Shown here one piece after another: positions 11,693 through 24,472 of a DNA stretch of 64,000 nt (positions are counted from its first letter, which is position 1; each line of letters starts with the position of its first letter). The translations under genes were made by a program, and so were the position numbers. Origin of the DNA: Auriscalpium vulgare (taxonomy: Eukaryota > Basidiomycota > Agaricomycetes > Russulales > Auriscalpiaceae); assembly GCA_019915015.1 (NCBI GenBank), contig JAHBBC010000027.1, positions 310,001-374,000 on the forward strand, given 5' to 3'. The notes below the pieces were generated by a model. That model saw only the letters and a list, made by a program, of their open reading frames with translations, was not told the DNA's origin and searched no databases.

Positions 11693-14133
11693 TCAGATCA
11701 AGAACTCCGCAAAGTACTTCTCCACCGCCGCCCATTGCTCACGGCCGTACCCCACGGTCCGCATGCCGACATGGCCATCCGGACGCGCGATGATAACCGC
11801 GCCCACCCCCGTATCCACCGCCCACTTGGCGTGCAGCTGGTGCTCGAACACCGCGCCGGCCTCCGGGGCAGACTGGCGGTACGGCGACAGCGTCGCGATG
11901 TCGTCGCAGTAGAAGTGCGCCGGGTGGAAGAGCCGCGACTTCGCGGCGGCGCCGGCGGACCCTGCGCGCGGGTACGTGCGGTCCATGATTTCGTCGAGGA
12001 CGAACGTGCTGGTGGCGGCGGTGGTGGTGACGACGGACGTGCGGAAGAGGGAATGGGGCGCCGACGCGTGCTCGCCGGTGATCTGCGGAATGTCCTCGTA
12101 GTTGTAGGTGTAGAGCCGCCGGCCGACGGGGACAGCTGCCTTGGTCTCCTTGGGCGCGGGTGCCTCGATACCGTTGACGTGATTGTCATACTGTGGGGTG
12201 AGGAGTCGCGGCATGCGTTCCGCAACTGGCTTGCTGTGGACATCGTTCTCGCGCCCGTACCGAGCGAAGATCGAGCCGTTGCTTTCCTGGATGTATGCGT
12301 CCAGGTCAAGCAGCCGATCGAGGGCGCCGGACTTCTCGAGGTCGCCGACGAGAACGTATATGGTGAAGCGGCCGTCGAAGCGAGGCTGGATGGAAACAGG
12401 GATGGTGTCCGAGACCCGTGTGACCTTGGCTGGGCGAGTGCGCGAGCCAACTGGGACTCCAGGCTTCCCGATGGTGAACTGCTCCGCTTCGTTGGAGCCC
12501 GTGGACACGAGGACGCTCGGCTCGTACACGATAGATGCACCCGCTTGGTACTAGAAGAAACCAACATTCCAGTCAGATGAGGTCAACTGACACGGAATCC
12601 AGGGGAGAGCACGCACAGCGTAATTGGCCGCTTGGAAGAGTCGGAGGTTGTCCAACCATTCGCGCGCCTCCTCCGATGAGAAATCTTGCATCGTCTGCTT
12701 CTCCAGCCCGGCATACAGCTGAACGAGCTTGCGATCCATCTCAATGAGGTAGCGCGCCACGCCGAAACGCTCGGAGGAGTAAGTCGAAAGGACGCCAGGT
12801 TTTGCTATGCCGTTCAAGACCATTCCGAGCTTCCACCCAAGGTTGTGAGCCTCAAGGACGGCGGTGTTGAGACCAAGGCCGGCTATGAAAATCAAATGTG
12901 GACCGTAAGCCGGTAGCATACGTCGAAAGGACGGATTAGACGCACCTCGAGGGCTGTGCGTGTGGCACGCATCGCCGAGGAAGAAAACCTTCTCCTGGAT
13001 AGTGTAATTATTGATGAGACGTTGACCGACTGACCGGAGAAAATTTGTCAGAGGTCAGCAGAGGAACCGCGGACATATTTGACGCACCATCGTAAGAAGA
13101 CCACCAATTGACTTCATCCCACTCGACGTTGAACGGCGCGAAGATGGCCTTGATCATCCGGGTCGCCTCCTCTTCTGTTGCCTCATGCCTGGATTTTTCG
13201 AGCTGAATGTCGAAGCGAGCGGCGGGCTTGCCGTTGATAGGCTCGCGGGGGATGATGAGAACAATGCCTTGTTGAGAGCGGATGACACTAAACGAGAGAC
13301 GTCACGTCATCAGAAGAAGCCTGGCAAGGAAGTAAGAAAGAACTCACGAGAGGCGTTCAAGATCGGGGAAGTCGCTCTTCAGGCCCACAGCATCCAAGAC
13401 ACACCAAGTCACGGGCAACGCTTCTCCGAGAAGCTTGACACCGTAGGGCGCCGCCCAGCGCCGGACAGCGGACCTCGCGCCGTCGCACGCGAGCACGTAC
13501 TTGGCGCGCACGACACGCTGCTCGCCTGTGGAGTCATTCTGGATGGTGACCTTGCTGACACCCTCCGCATCGTCCTCCGCGGGAAGCTCCATCGTCACAA
13601 ACTGCCAGCCCCACTGCACTTCAAAGCCGTCGTCGTGCCGCTGTACATCGTGGATCAGAACTTGCTCTATGAGCCCCTGCCGGATGCACAAAGAGTAGTC
13701 CTCATCGAGGTCGAGGAATTCGGGGTAGAATCGAGCGAACCCGGTTCGCTTGCCCGTGCCGCCGGAGATCTCCCAGAACGACCGGCCGTAGAGTTTCTTG
13801 CCCATGTGCTTCAGCTGCTCCATCGGCGCGCCCAAGCTCTGTTGGAGGCCGTCAACATCATTGGCGGGACGACCGAGGGCGCGTGCGGTATACAGACATA
13901 CCTCCATAACTTCCATCGCCCTGCAATGAAACGCGTCGGACCGACCATACTGGTGATCGGCATAGTCGGTGCCGTCAATGACAAGCGGTCGGATGCCCAT
14001 CCTCGTGAGAGTCACCGCCGACATCAGACCGGCGGGGCCTGTACGCGGCATGTCAGCGCCGGGCACATCCCGCAAACGTGCATCGCGACTCACCAGCGCC
14101 GATAATGAGGACTTCGTGCGTTTGGTCTTGCAT
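11693..14133 (-). CDS. FAD-dependent aromatic monooxygenase (phenol 2-monooxygenase-like)
   Basis: Seven exons (14133-14094, 14038-13902, 13838-13348, 13287-13088, 13029-12946, 12882-12617, 12550-11693) join in frame to 691 aa. The Rossmann FAD motif IIGAGPAGLMSA starts near residue 9. The DG motif is VLACDGARSAV and the second FAD motif is FFLGDACHTHSPRAGLGLN. The C-terminal ~200 residues contain RPDGHVG and resemble the thioredoxin-like dimerisation domain of phenol hydroxylases. Length fits the family (about 600-690 aa). These flavoproteins hydroxylate phenolic rings with NADPH and O2. Every junction is GT-AG and intron sizes are 53-66 nt. The substrate cannot be told. The two flanking SDRs could act on its product. 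Confidence 0.9.
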
Positions 14134-14202
14134 GGCGGTATGTAATAGCGTACTAGCTGACGTAGAATCGCAGAAAGCTGCAGGGGCGGTAACGATAGTC
14201 TA

Positions 14203-14213
14203 CCTTTTATAAG
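14203..14213 (-). promoter_or_regulatory. TATA box of the FAD monooxygenase gene
   Basis: Minus strand reads CTTATAAAAGG about 70 bp upstream of the ATG at 14133, which supports that start codon. Confidence 0.55.
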
Positions 14214-17200
14214 AGTCCGACGCCGTCGAGGGAACCAAGTCTGAATGTGGGCAGCCTACGGAAGGTGTCTGTGACGATACGTCTATGCAGACGTTTTCCG
14301 AGAGACGCTGGCGCCACTCTACGCCGTGATGCGGTCGGCCGAGATCTACAGCCGAGAGGATGCGCGGAGGTAAGAAGCTACCGCGAGGCGGCCTCGTTAC
14401 TGAACTTAAGTTGCCGATCAACAGTCCCGCTTGGCAATACATCGTCAGCTCCAGTGCGTCGACGCGTCGATTTCAGTTTAAGAGCTACGCCTGAGACTAA
14501 GTGGTGGATTGCAAGAGCGGCGACGTCCGTCGGGAGATTCGGGTGTCAGCGTCAGTTCTAACGTAAGCGAGGATTGAACCCACCGCATGCCGAGCGAAGG
14601 TTCTCAGACGTCGCCGCCCCTGGCCTGAGGTGGATAGCAGTGGCTGTTCTGGGATAGGATAGGCGCTGTAGCTTCATATTGTTGGGACAAAGTAGTACGT
14701 TGCAATTGCACTTGGCGGGGCCCATGTCTCCACCTTCGTCCGGTCTCTTCGAGCCCGAACCTGTCCTATGGTGCGTGGGCCGACGCGCAGTTCTGATGGC
14801 ATGTACAAGAGTGCCAGATGCGACAAACTGAAACTGATCAGATATAACTCAGACAACTCATGAGAGGCGGGACGAACGATATCGATGGATGCTGCTTCGC
14901 ATGTGGGCTATAATGGATGCAGCGCAAAAAGTAAGAATCCAGACTCAGCACAGAGATAAAATGTGCTTACCGGTGGCGAGAATTGGCGACATAGCTGAAA
15001 CGCCCACGTCGCCGAGGCATGTATGCGCGACCGCGGGGAAAACTGTAGAGAAAGACGTCGAAAGACCAAAGAACCGCGGCCCGCATCTAGATCCTCGTAG
15101 GAATGAGAACAGTAAAATGCGCGTTCGCTTCGTATCCCAACCACGGCGTCAGGTACCAACGTCGGGCACCACCACAGCTCCTTGCGCTCCAGGCAGGCAA
15201 CATGGTGCGCTTTATATTTGTAGCCAAACTGCCCTTTGGTGCGCACAGATCTCCTTGGACTCTCGCATCTACCCGCGTCCATCTGAGTCGACCAGCGCAC
15301 CAAGCGATAGCCCTGGGATCGCCGCAGGGTGGTTTGAAGCGCATGCGAAGACGCTGCGAAGAGCTGAGGAGGCCGAAGCAGCGGGCTAAAAGCGAGCGCT
15401 CGAGTATTGCGACATTAGGCTTCCCCTGTCCTGGGCGGACGAGCGATAGCCGTAGGTGCCGTGGCGAGGTCGCGGGTGGTCTGGGAATAATCCCCGATGC
15501 GAGATGGGACGGCTGGGATAGGAAGCGATTCGACGTTGAGAACAGAAAAGAGAGAGAGCAGGCCAGCACACACCTTTGCCTGCCCCCTATGCCTGCCCCA
15601 AAGACACCTGAATTCTCCAGTCCGTCTCGTCCCATGTTCATCGTCCATGAATCCAGTCTCGCCCATCTCCTAGCAGCTGCGCGCGCTTTCTTGGCTGGTA
15701 GCCCCACCCGAAAAACGAGTCGCGCGGTGATTTCGGCGCCACAACCGTCAGGGGTTTACGTGACTATTCAAGACGGATCTGTAAGTCAGATGAGCACCGT
15801 CTCGGGGGTGTAAGTTCGATGACACGCACGATGTGTCCGAGTCGACTGGCATGCCAGCGAAGAGCCTCGGGTAAGCACTACGGCTGTCACATCACAAAGG
15901 ACCTCATTGAAATCAAGCTCAGTTCATCGCAAATCTGCCTGGCACATGCGCGAGCCGGGATGGGAGGAGGGTTGGAGAGCTGAGTGGAAGGAAGGCTGAG
16001 GGCGAGGCGGACGTAGTGGGCGGGATACGAGGTCACGTGGCGTTTGGTAGCGCGCGCCGCGCGGCCTCTCGACTTGGCGGTCGAGTCCAACTTCCTTGAA
16101 TCCTTCACTTCACCGGCATGAGATCGCCTCAGCAACAAAATCTCAGCACGGATGCCCTCTTTATATGAACTCTCACTGTCCTCTTGGCAAAGAAAGCCTG
16201 CGCGTTGTGTCGACGCGGCGGCGGGATGCGACGGGCGAGGCTGCAGATCGATGCCATGGTGGTCAAGTTGAAGCAGAGATGTTCAGGCGGTCCAAGCGGC
16301 ACACAACGCCGGTTGAACGTTGATGGACGGTGGAGTGCCTTTAGGTGCGCGCAGAATGTTTTCTGTTAGCCGGTCATGTCTCTGATTGTTCTTCCGCCTT
16401 CAGCATATGTCCCTACAAATCCCTCAAACTCTATCTCTGCCTCACCGCACTCTTTGAGGCGTTGAACTCAGAGAAAGAGGTATTATATTTTCCTGTCCGG
16501 ACGCTCAAGTCGAGATTTACACCATTGCTCGTGCATAGCGTCTGGTGCTACGAGGAACTCCCCTTTGAGGCTTTGAACGTACCGACAATCTTCTGAGCGT
16601 GTTGTACAGTCAACCAGCGCAACTGTGATATGCGCACATCCAAGGCAGGGATCATCAGCATTGGTAGCTGCCGTCCTCGTGCTTTCTACTCGCGGTCCAG
16701 CTGACATGCATTGTTGCAGCTTTGGCATCGTTTTCATTGCGTGTGAGCGGGGGTTAACCTGGAAGATAGAGCTTTGGCCAACACACTGCTACGCTCGCGG
16801 TGCGGTTCATTAGGTGTGTTTGCGAAAAATCACTACCGACCATTCTTTTAGGCCTCGCACGCACGACGAACGCCGCGCCACGAGGTCTATGTGCCCCACA
16901 CCTGTAACACGTACTTTCCATCCAGGAGAGCCTTCACTTACGGCCATGTACGCTAGTGCGTCAGCGCCTCTAGTTTATTGTCTTGGGCTCACACACAGTC
17001 TGATACCAACAGCATCCGAATTCGAATGCTCATCGCGCCCCTTCATATCCGTATTCTTTCGCCTCTCCCCGTCGCCCGGAAGAATTTCCGTTTGGCCGAT
17101 TATTTTCAAAACCTGTCGCCTGAAGCATGACCTCGAGGGACGCCGTTGGCCGATCCTACGTGCCGCTTTCGACGGACTCTGGCGCCTGTAGGGTGTGGCG

Positions 17201-17523
17201 CATGACGCGCAGGCCGAGTAGTTGCGCGCTGGCGTAGGCAAGGTGCAATATTGGCATCGAAATGCAGAGCGCAAGCTAAACAATATGCTGTGCGTGTACA
17301 CTCACTTTGAGCTCGTCCGGAGGCTGCGTGCTGACATGGCGCATGCAGAAGCGCCGTATGCCCTTGATAAACGGCTCTTCGGCAAGCTATAGGGCGCAAC
17401 ATGCGCGGTCGAGGGGCAGCGCCCAGTGAGCTCATCATTCCAGACCTTTGCGTCCACAATCTTTCAACCCTTTCTTAAGCCTGAGATATTCCTGGTCCCG
17501 CATTCACATCTCTATCAGACTCC
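14214..17523. other. 3.3 kb between the divergent monooxygenase and SDR copy 2, no supportable gene
   Basis: Several frames of 100-240 codons occur on both strands at 14.9-15.8 kb, but none has a domain or convincing splicing. The stretch holds the upstream regions of two divergently oriented genes and may contain their control sites. No clear TATA box is seen for the SDR at 17524. Confidence 0.35.
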
Positions 17524-18387
17524 ATGTCCGCTCTCCCACTCGCTGGAAAGGTCGCCATCGTCACAGGCTCCTCGCGCTCTATCGGGGCATCGATCGCGCA
17601 GCGACTCGCTTCGGATGGGGCGAGCGTGGTTGTCAATTATGTCAACAACGCTATCGCTGCAGAGAGTGTTGTTTCCGCGATCCACGCAGAGGGGAAGGGC
17701 AAGGCCATCTCGATCAAGGCCGACGTGTCCAGTGTCGCTGGCGCAAAATCCCTGCTCGACCAGTCTATCAGCGCATTTGGCAAGCTCGACATCCTCGTTC
17801 TCAACGCCGGCGTGCAGAGCAGCACGGTCCTCGCCGACGTCGACGAGGCGTGCTATGACTCCACTTTCAACGTCAACGTGAAGGGCCCCTTGTTCCTTAC
17901 GCAGCTCGCCGCGCCCTTGATTCCCTCAGGTGCGTGTTGTAGTGCTCACATCGGCCGCGCGCTGATGATAGCATGGCAGGGGGCCGTATCGTCTTTCTTT
18001 CGTCGGCGTTGTCGCATGCGTCTTACGTCCAGCCGAATGTCCTCGTCTACGTGGCGACGAAGGGCGCAGTAGAGCAGATTGCGCGTGTGCTGGCGAAGGA
18101 GCTCGGGGCGCGCGGGGTCACGGTCAACACCGTCTCTCCTGGCCCCACCGATACGGCGCTATTCCGCGCAGGAAAATCAGATGAGTGGATCCAGTCGATC
18201 GCGAACCTTGTGCCCGCCAAGCGCCTCGGGAAGCCGGAAGAGGTTGCCCCCGTCGTTGCGTTCCTCGCGTCTGAGGGGGCCTCGTGGGTGAATGGGCAGA
18301 ACATTTTGGTCAACGGGGTAATTAATTTGCATGAATGGGGCAAACAACACACGCTGATTGACTTGCTTTCAGGGCGCTGTGGTCTAG
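17524..18387 (+). CDS. SDR-family oxidoreductase, copy 2 (paralogue of the gene at 10029)
   Basis: Exons 17524-17929, 17980-18317 and 18373-18387 give a 252-aa protein with introns of 50 and 55 nt at exactly the same codons as in copy 1 (phase 1 before GGR, phase 0 after VNG). Exon lengths (406, 338, 15 nt) are also identical. It starts MSALPLAGKVAIVTGSSRSI and keeps NAGVQS, a Ser in FLSSA, YVATK, VSPGPTDTALF and the tail GGAVV. The protein is clearly homologous along its whole length to copy 1. It lies on the opposite strand, with the FAD monooxygenase between the two, so this is an inverted dispersed duplication within one small cluster. The substrate is unknown. Confidence 0.9.
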
Positions 18388-20181
18388 ATATTCGTGGACT
18401 GCAGTAGGCATGACAGATGTTACGGAGAAGGGGCTGCCACGAGTTGCCGTGATCATGGGATGCACACTTGTACCTCGACATCGGATAATCAGGAGGCGTC
18501 AGTTTGATAACGCTTTACGGTCGCAAGCACTGCCTGCCACCCCCACGCAATGCCGGCAGACGCAATCTCGGAGCAAGTGTGCGCTTCTCCTCTTGCTGCT
18601 CAATCTTCACGAAGCTTGCGTTCTGGAGACACGGGATCCCTAGTGTCAGCTGCTGAAAGGTAACCTTGATGAAGCGGCCATATGCGTACGAAGACGGCGC
18701 GTCGGCGCCCGTCTCGTTCAAAATGTCGTGTAAGTCCTGCCACGCGAATGGTGTGTTTCCGTCACGTGCGGACGTGCGGCCAATCAGAACGCGCCAGCAG
18801 TACTCTGACTCATTAGGGCGACGAATCCCCCTCTTCGCTCCCCACCAGCTACTTACTCTTCTTCAAGATTGCGTGCTGGTGGTTTATGACTGTCCTCGAG
18901 CTTGAATATCATCTTCACTGCGCCGACCACGCACACCCCCCTTCCTCCACCTGGCGCATTGCACTGGAATACCGCAGCCCGCCACCATCGCCTGACGCTG
19001 TTGCTCGCATGGCCGATGCAGTACGACTCCTTCCTTAGATGCACCTGCGCGTGCGGAATCATACCTGTTGAAGGCGTCGTTATTTGTGTCCAGACCATGC
19101 GGGCAATTGCGGGTCGTACGATGTCTGGGGACTCTGGGCACGCTCGCACAAAATCTCATGTCGTCTCATAGTACTTCCTCTTGTGGTCTCGTCGGTATAC
19201 TGATCTTCGTGCCGCAGGAACACCCAACCTGCATGCACCCTGTCTCGCGAGGTTCCTAGGCTCCTCGGTGAAACGCGCGTGTTGCATGCATGCGCGTGCA
19301 GTACTTGTATTATGCGCGCGTGGTCCGACTTGGACGCTTTGCAGCCATGCATCTTCCCTCTGCCAGTGGAACGTTCCGAGGCATGCTCTGGCGTCAGTTG
19401 GCTGGACGTGTCCGTCACAACATCTCGTCCTCACCCCTATCATTCTCATGCCCTACCCTTAGCGCAGCGCACGATTCATCATCCCAATGCCGCTTCCTAA
19501 TCACCCAAGGCACCTGCTGGCAACACAGACGTCCCGCGCGAACTTCCTATCGTCCATATGCCATAGTAGAACCCTGGCACCGCAGTCCGCGACCTCCACC
19601 CTTGCCGACCCGGCTGCACGCAGTTGCTGACGGTGACTCCTTCCTCGCAACGCCCACACGCTCGCGTAGGCTTACGTCGAATGCATTCCGACGAGCTGCG
19701 AGCACCCACTGGTCGAGCAACGCGCACTTTCCTTGCGCAATCTGAGACTGACAGTGACCTTTGAAATTGCAGTGCACCTTCTGGTGGCTCGTTGCACTGC
19801 GGACGCCACAAATGAATGATGTTTGAGGAGATCAACGCGAGGTCGGTGTTTGCCAACGATCACGTGGCAGCGCTCGCGCTGAAAATTCTCTTTTGATCTG
19901 GCACCATCTGATTCTCAGCACAGCGCAGGCCGGTACCCCTCGCTAGCTCTCTCCGTTGAGGAATTCAGATCGCGTCCTGCGGTATGGCATACAATCGGTC
20001 AAGCGGGGTCGTTGGCAGCAACCAACAGAAGATGCATGCGTGCATTCGAATGGATGGATACAGGTGCGCCCACATTACTAGTACCGTCTGCCTGGTCGGT
20101 TGCTGATCCGTTCTTCGTCTTCAGCACTTCTTTTTCGCGCATACAGCCACTCACTCAGCTCACCCTTGAAAATCTCTGACA
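18388..20181. other. Intergenic up to the mobile block; contains one degenerate promoter module
   Basis: No gene could be supported. At 18760-18800 the sequence reads GTCACGTGCGGACGTG then GCGGCCAATCAGAACGCG and CCAGCAG, matching the E-box, CCAAT and GCGCCAGC order of the repeated module on the minus strand, but no TATA follows. Confidence 0.4.
18760..18800 (-). promoter_or_regulatory. Repeated promoter module (copy 4, TATA-less)
   Basis: Contains CACGTG, a perfect CCAAT box and GCGCCAGCAG in the conserved order and spacing. The usual TATA and the small first exon are not seen downstream on the minus strand. Confidence 0.4.
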
Positions 20182-20187
20182 CAATTC
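20182..20187. repeat. Left target-site duplication of the outer element (CAATTC)
   Basis: CAATTC immediately precedes the terminal TATGGGCACTATACTG and recurs at 52061-52066 directly after the opposite terminus. Confidence 0.85.
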
Positions 20188-20339
20188 TATGGGCACTATA
20201 CTGTAAAAGTATTCCGAAATTGCGTAGGTTGACTAGAAAGCATGTGATTTTTGCACATGTTGGTCATTTTGCTAAAACAAAACACACAGGTGGAGCAAAA
20301 TTAAGATTTTCTACACATGTTGTCACCTCATTCTGCTCA

Positions 20340-20830
20340 CAATGACACAACTATGTTTGAGTCATTTAGGAATTTACACAGGTCCTGCAAAAAGAGAATC
20401 TCCACAAGTGCTTGAAGTATCACAAAGATTACACAGGTTTTTTGGGTGAGTAAAACTGCACATGTCAAGTTTTTGCAGTAATGAAATCTACACAGGTCTC
20501 TGGCAGCTTAATTTACACAGGTTCCATAGGCACAAGGGATCTACGTAGGTTGAATCCTGTGTGCATAAACATAAATAATCTACACAACTAACAGAATCCG
20601 GAAAATGTACACAGGCTGCTTGGACATAGATCTATACACAGGCATTGGAACTGAAGAAATCTGCACAACTTACAGAACCCAAAAAACATACTCAAGTGAG
20701 TTGAACATATATTCTTGCACAGATGGTAGATCTAAAAAAATCTGCACATCTGAAAAAATCTAGGAGGTAGAAATTTACACAGCTTATACAGCTTACAGAA
20801 TTTAGCATATGTACAGAGGTCAGAGGGACT
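20340..20830. repeat. Left subterminal ACACAGGT repeats of the outer element
   Basis: An AT-rich stretch contains the word TACACAGG or close variants about every 30-45 bp. The same word, inverted, occurs at the right end (51814-52033) and near both ends of the inner copy. Repeated subterminal words of this kind are usually transposase binding sites; that role is inferred. Confidence 0.65.
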
Positions 20831-21928
20831 TCAGTTCTGTGGCAAACCAGTCAGGGTGATATGTGTAGTCTGCCTGCCCGGTTCTGTCTTCCCGTGTACC
20901 CTGTGGGCTCACTCCAGGGCAGCTGGAGCCTGTAAACTGTGAGGGAATCCAGACAGCGCCAGGTGGCTTCCACAAGCACAAGGTCCACATGCTGGTGTCT
21001 GTGTCTTTGTTGCCTCGCCCGCGGTGATACGCTATCACCCGGGATGGACCCTACCGGAGCGTGCGGCGGGTGCCCCTCGGGACAACAACCACCAACACTG
21101 CCTCCTGACCATTGCGATCCCTACCAGGTGTCCAGACTTGCAGAGTGGGAAGGTGTTCGTGTCACTGTTGCGCCTCGCGCCCTCCCGCTGATACGCCTGC
21201 CCAGCTGTCTAGCGGAGAAACCCCCGACTTTTGGCATTTTCGGCATCTTCCGAAATCACGTGACCTCGGCCCGCCGGCCTCGGTCCGCACCATCAGGTTT
21301 CACTACCACCCCGCAGCATCTATCGAAAGCGCCCCAAACGCACTCGAAATAGCCTACACGCCCCACCAAGCGCCCCGAGCCACACGCCACAATCCTACGG
21401 CTCCGCACAACAGTCACACAGCGGCTATCTGACTCGGAGCCACACGCCACAATCCTTCCCCGCCGTGATGCGCCGCTGTCAATCATACTTCCCTTCTGTG
21501 TCCCCCGATTCCTCGATATTCCCCACATCTTGATCCACGATACGGTCCCGCCTACGTTAATCCACAGCCATCCGAGATAGGCAGGAGCGCTACACAGCGA
21601 GCCAAGACCGCCCGTCGTACGTCCCTCCCTTCAATTTACGCTCGGAATACATCGGATACCCCGCTCGACTTTACGATACACCACCAGCGCCTTACGATAT
21701 AAGCGCTAGCGCGCTAAACGCACTTCGCCCCCTAGCGGCAATTGTAAGTCGGAACTAAACCTAAACCATCCTTAATTCAACGATCCTCTCTTGCCACATC
21801 CCTCGTATACTCACTCCCCCGCGTCCACTTCGTACCCCCGTGATATCTGACCCACGTCTCTCGTGTTTTAGATTGTATTTGTCTTCACTATGTCAACGTC
21901 TGTATGATACAGATTTCTGACTCGCTTG
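20831..21928. other. Interior remnant of the outer element, no gene recognised
   Basis: Contains a short direct repeat (GAGCCACACGCCACAATCC at about 21377 and 21435). No domain could be recognised in any frame. It is separated from its likely continuation at 37023 by the KDZ insertion. Confidence 0.4.
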
Positions 21929-21936
21929 ACGTACAA
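21929..21936. repeat. Left 8-bp target-site duplication of the KDZ transposon (ACGTACAA)
   Basis: ACGTACAA lies directly before the terminal CACCTGATGG and is repeated at 37015-37022 directly after CCATCAGGTG. Zisupton-type transposons are known for 8-bp duplications. Confidence 0.9.
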
Positions 21937-22538
21937 CACCTGATGGTACCTCTTACCTAAGATAAGAAGCCCGGGTAGTGTGTGTGTGATGGCCAGGCTA
22001 ACTAGCATCATTAGCTCAAAATCATTGACTGCAGCACTTCCCCCAGCGTTCGCACCCCGGCAGATCAAGAGATCTCGAGAGATAAGTGTGATAAGGGGTG
22101 AGCGGGAGATAGTCCCGGATCAGAGCCATCGGGCACGTGCCCGTCCCGTTGCCGACGTTCCCGCGCCTGCCGTCACCGGCGCCAACTGTCCCGACAGCGC
22201 GCTAAGGGTGCTCGTCGTCGTCACCGACGACGAGCTCGACTGTCCCGCCGTCCCCTCCCGTATATAGTAACATGTATATACCATTGGAACCGCATTTTCA
22301 AGGGGAACACGATGGTGTCACTCCCTAAGCGAGCGGGGCACGGGGGAAGGGGCAATATGGGGTATTCCCGCAGCTGGGAAAAGAACCAACATGACGTAAT
22401 CAGAAAATTTGCGGGGCCGGCGGCAGCGCGGGTCCGGGCGCCCCGTCGCCCTTGCCGATTGATGCCGCGGCGCCCCGCCGGCGCCTGTCCCGCTCGCCGT
22501 GCCAAGGCCCGTCGTCGCCGTCGTCGACGATGAGCTCG
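21937..22538 (+). repeat. Left terminal inverted repeat of the KDZ transposon
   Basis: 602 bp beginning CACCTGATGGTACC; homology with the right arm stops after GATGAGCTCG. It contains GC-rich blocks with GTCGTCGTC runs. One G is extra relative to the right arm near 22363, and one base differs near 22420. Confidence 0.93.
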
Positions 22539-22852
22539 TCACTTCCTCTCATGCTTAGCAGCTTGTACATCATAGTCATCCATAATGCAGCTATAATACA
22601 ATGGTTGTATACCACGTACGGGTCTCTGATGGCTAAGACTTGAGCAAGGTCAACACGGTCACGTGCCCGAAACTCGTTCTCTGCACAAGTCAATAACACC
22701 TAGCACCTTGGTGTCAGACGCGTCCCGACCGCTCGATTTGCTTTCAGAACATACTACGTACACTATGACACACACTGAGCACAAGAAAACAATTTATTTC
22801 AGCCTTAAAGGCTACAATATACACGACTGAGGATACGAGGGGGAAGTGGCGC

Positions 22853-24202
22853 CTAGGTCGACGAGGGGCCGGCGACAGCGTTGGACGTAGCCTTCTTGGA
22901 CTTGCGGTGGACGTATACCACCTCTCCACGGTCCACGCGCTCTTGGTTGCGCTCAATGCGCGCGGCGACCTCGAGGTCAGTCATCGCCTCCCATCGGCAG
23001 GTCTGGTTCTCCAACGCACGGAGGAGCGTCGTGAGCTCCTGTCTCTTGAGGCCTCCTGGGTTTCGAACAGGGCCGGAGAGCGGCCAGCCCCGGAGCTCAA
23101 TCTTGTGCTCCTCGACGACCTTGCCCTCGTAGTTGACATAGTTCATCTTGAGGGAGCCCGGCTTGATACGCTCTTGCTTGAATAGCAGGGCGTCTGTTCA
23201 CCGGCCAGTTAGTTCAGGACGCTTGCCATCTGTCGAAGGGTTTGCGCACCGTGCCCATCCTGAATGCACCTCCGTGCAGTGCTCTGGTCTTCCGTCATAC
23301 TCTTTTTGGCCCTCGAAGTGTGATCTACAGACGGTGAGCGGGTATCCAGTATATGCCGTCAGGGTTTGCTCACCGTTGCCAAGGTCTGCAAGTACGAACG
23401 CCTCTAGCTTGAGTGCGAACTGCTCAGGCGTCATGCCAAAAGCCTTTGCGAGGAACGCCTTCGCCTTCGGGGACACGTAGATTTCAGGGGCACCGTATTG
23501 CGTGACGTCGCCGCGGACACCGAACATGATGGCCTCGCCCTGTGTCCGCTGAAGGCCACCGTGTACCTACAGTTTGTTGAGCACAATGAAAGGATCCCAG
23601 AAAAAGAGTCAACGCACCTCGTTTGCGATCGCCTTGAAGGTCTCGTGGAAGTCCTTCTGGACCGCCTTCTCGCTCTTGCGCATGGGCAGGACCGCCTTCT
23701 CGGCTCGGCTTTTTTCGCCCTCCTCTTTGAGGGCGTCCTTCTCCGCCTTTGTGAGCTTCTTGTAGGCGTCATGCAGCTCCTGCCCATCCTCTTCGAGGTA
23801 CTGGCTGATGGATAGCTTCTCGCCCTTCGATTTTCCTGTGGACGCGTCGAAGGTGAGCGGACGCATTGGTGGCTCGAGGACACCCTTACCCTGGTTCAGC
23901 TTTTTGATTTGGCGGCTGAGGAACGTGGTCCAGGGGCTAACCGAACGCTTCTTCGTGAGGCGCCTCCCGCCGAGGTGCAACTGCCCCACCACCCACTCTA
24001 GGGACCTAAAGGGCGGTCAGCATGGCGTGTCATCTCTACATAACGATACTCACCGCCCGTGGGTCACCGCAATCTCTCCGGCTTTGAGGTAGTACTCCCT
24101 TTGCGCCTCGAGAATCGCCTTCGTCATCCGGACTTGCTTGGCTTTACGACGCTCCTTTGCCTCGTTGGTCATCTTCGCGGAGCCGCCACGAGTTCGAGCC
24201 AT
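22853..24202 (-). CDS. HMG-box-like DNA-binding protein carried by the KDZ transposon
   Basis: Five exons (24202-24054, 24005-23618, 23566-23374, 23324-23250, 23193-22853) with 48-56 nt GT-AG introns join in frame to 381 aa, so the gene is intact. The N-terminus is very basic (MARTRGGSAKMTNEAKERR). Around residues 75-165 it has PWTTFLSRQIKKLN followed by a charged helix-rich part with LTKAEKDALKEEG, the general layout of a divergent HMG box (Pro-Trp near the start, helix, then EK in the last helix). The C-terminal third is of unknown fold and ends in SNAVAGPSST. Proteins of this layout accompany TET/JBP genes in mushroom KDZ elements; a role in DNA binding or targeting is inferred. It ends 270 bp from the next gene and is transcribed in the same direction. 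Confidence 0.72.
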
Positions 24203-24472
24203 GTCGTTTGAAGGCGGGACGGCAAAAAGGTGCGGGCAAGGGAAGGGGAGGGGACGAGACTCTTGGATTCGCGCCGAGGTTCAAGACTGGTTCAAGGCGG
24301 TCGGGGTCTGAAAGCGCGTCTTGTTGATCGCACCGAGACCGGTCTCGTAGACTTACTTATTGGAGCTCCGCCGGGTCATTCCGTTGTGGGTTCAAGGCAA
24401 AGGATGCCCTAGAATGAAAATTACAGTATATAGACGAAGCTGGAATGAATATTACAGGGCGTACGTTTGAGC

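Noticed and set aside
11735..12580. 281-codon plus-strand open frame
   Set aside because: Antisense shadow of exon 7 of the FAD monooxygenase.
13185..14105. 306-codon plus-strand open frame
   Set aside because: Antisense shadow of exons 2-4 of the FAD monooxygenase.
15087..15813. Overlapping ~200-codon frames on both strands between the monooxygenase and SDR copy 2
   Set aside because: Neither has a recognisable feature and each is the mirror of the other.
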